From an uncultured Schlesneria sp. (lineage in GTDB: Bacteria; Planctomycetota; Planctomycetia; Planctomycetales; Planctomycetaceae): a DNA stretch of 62,954 nucleotides. Below are positions 60,873 to 62,954 of the stretch, in pieces; the first letter of the stretch is position 1, and each line of letters opens with the position of its first letter. The stretch is from NCBI GenBank assembly GCA_903834925.1, contig CAILLA010000063.1, positions 1 through 62,954 on the forward strand, given 5' to 3'. A program made the position numbers and the translations under genes. The notes beneath the pieces are model-generated. The model was not told the DNA's origin, did not search any database, and saw only the letters and a list, made by a program, of their open reading frames with translations.

Positions 60873-61092
60873 CGTTTCGTTATGTGTACAAATGGATTGC
60901 AGTGCGTAAATCAGAGGCACAGAGATCACGGATAAAAGACGACTGGAAGTTTGTCCTGGTTAATGGGATTCTTCACGCCCATCGGCGTTATCTGTGGGTA
61001 AAAAATCTTCTGTGATCCAGTCTCGAATCAACGCGCGAACGATCAACCAATTCTAAACCCGTCGTCCGACGCGCATAAACCGGCTGCGCCCG

Positions 61093-62928
<1,836 letters not shown>

Positions 62929-62954
62929 GGCGACTCAATTGACCGGGCTTCCAC

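Noticed and set aside
60990-61010. Possible DnaA box (TTACCCACA on the minus strand)
   Set aside because: A single near-match with no cluster, no AT-rich tract and no dnaA or gidA gene in the window.

Overview
The window looks like a chromosomal segment of a planctomycete (Planctomycetales type). The evidence is a DUF1559 pseudopilin with a class III prepilin leader, two membrane proteins that start with the same short zinc ribbon, several secreted or membrane proteins with carboxypeptidase-regulatory-like domains, a C-terminal glucanotransferase-like GH57 enzyme, a ThuA protein, a PQQ propeller protein and many large secreted proteins of unknown function. Genes are mostly single or in short runs on both strands. 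No prophage, insertion sequence, CRISPR array or rRNA operon was seen.

Layout. 0-8 kb: a secreted protein, tRNA-Thr(CGT) and tRNA-Val(TAC), a gene remnant, a five-PAS histidine kinase and a double penicillin-recognising enzyme. 8-24 kb: zinc-ribbon membrane proteins, a KDG-kinase-like sugar kinase, a pseudopilin, a PP2C phosphatase, a PIG-L deacetylase, a hydrolase-fold protein without its nucleophile, a signal peptidase I with large inserts, a lipoprotein, a tandem universal stress protein, a large single-pass protein and a ThuA protein. 24.8-28.5 kb: a chromosome-segregation locus with parB, tRNA-Pro(TGG) and a cluster of parS-like palindromes. Inside the cluster lies a gene that fuses a FAD-dependent oxidase to an MnmM (YtqB)-type tRNA methyltransferase. 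28.5-43 kb: a GT39-like glycosyltransferase, a TPR protein, a GH57 enzyme, the sdhCAB operon, an epimerase, and HEAT and PQQ proteins. 43-53 kb: two Hsp20 genes, a prenyltransferase-repeat membrane protein, an ABC-2 exporter with a CTP-kinase-like membrane enzyme, and a DMFase-like protein. 53-63 kb: a YhaN-like SMC ATPase, a CysQ/HAL2-type phosphatase, an Ldh-family dehydrogenase, a BLUF photoreceptor, a DHFR-family protein and TypA/BipA.

The strongest novelty candidates are three. First, the oxidase-MnmM fusion at 24952-26676 is predicted to do both late steps of mnm5U34 synthesis in tRNA, as E. coli MnmC does, but from a different methyltransferase family and in the opposite domain order. 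Second, a family of about 100-bp two-hairpin repeats (28327, 53424, 57138) shows compensatory base changes in its stem. Third, a second repeat family ends in GTTTAAC/GTTAAAC (26702, 59505). All functional statements rest on motif recognition by eye; no search or folding program was run.
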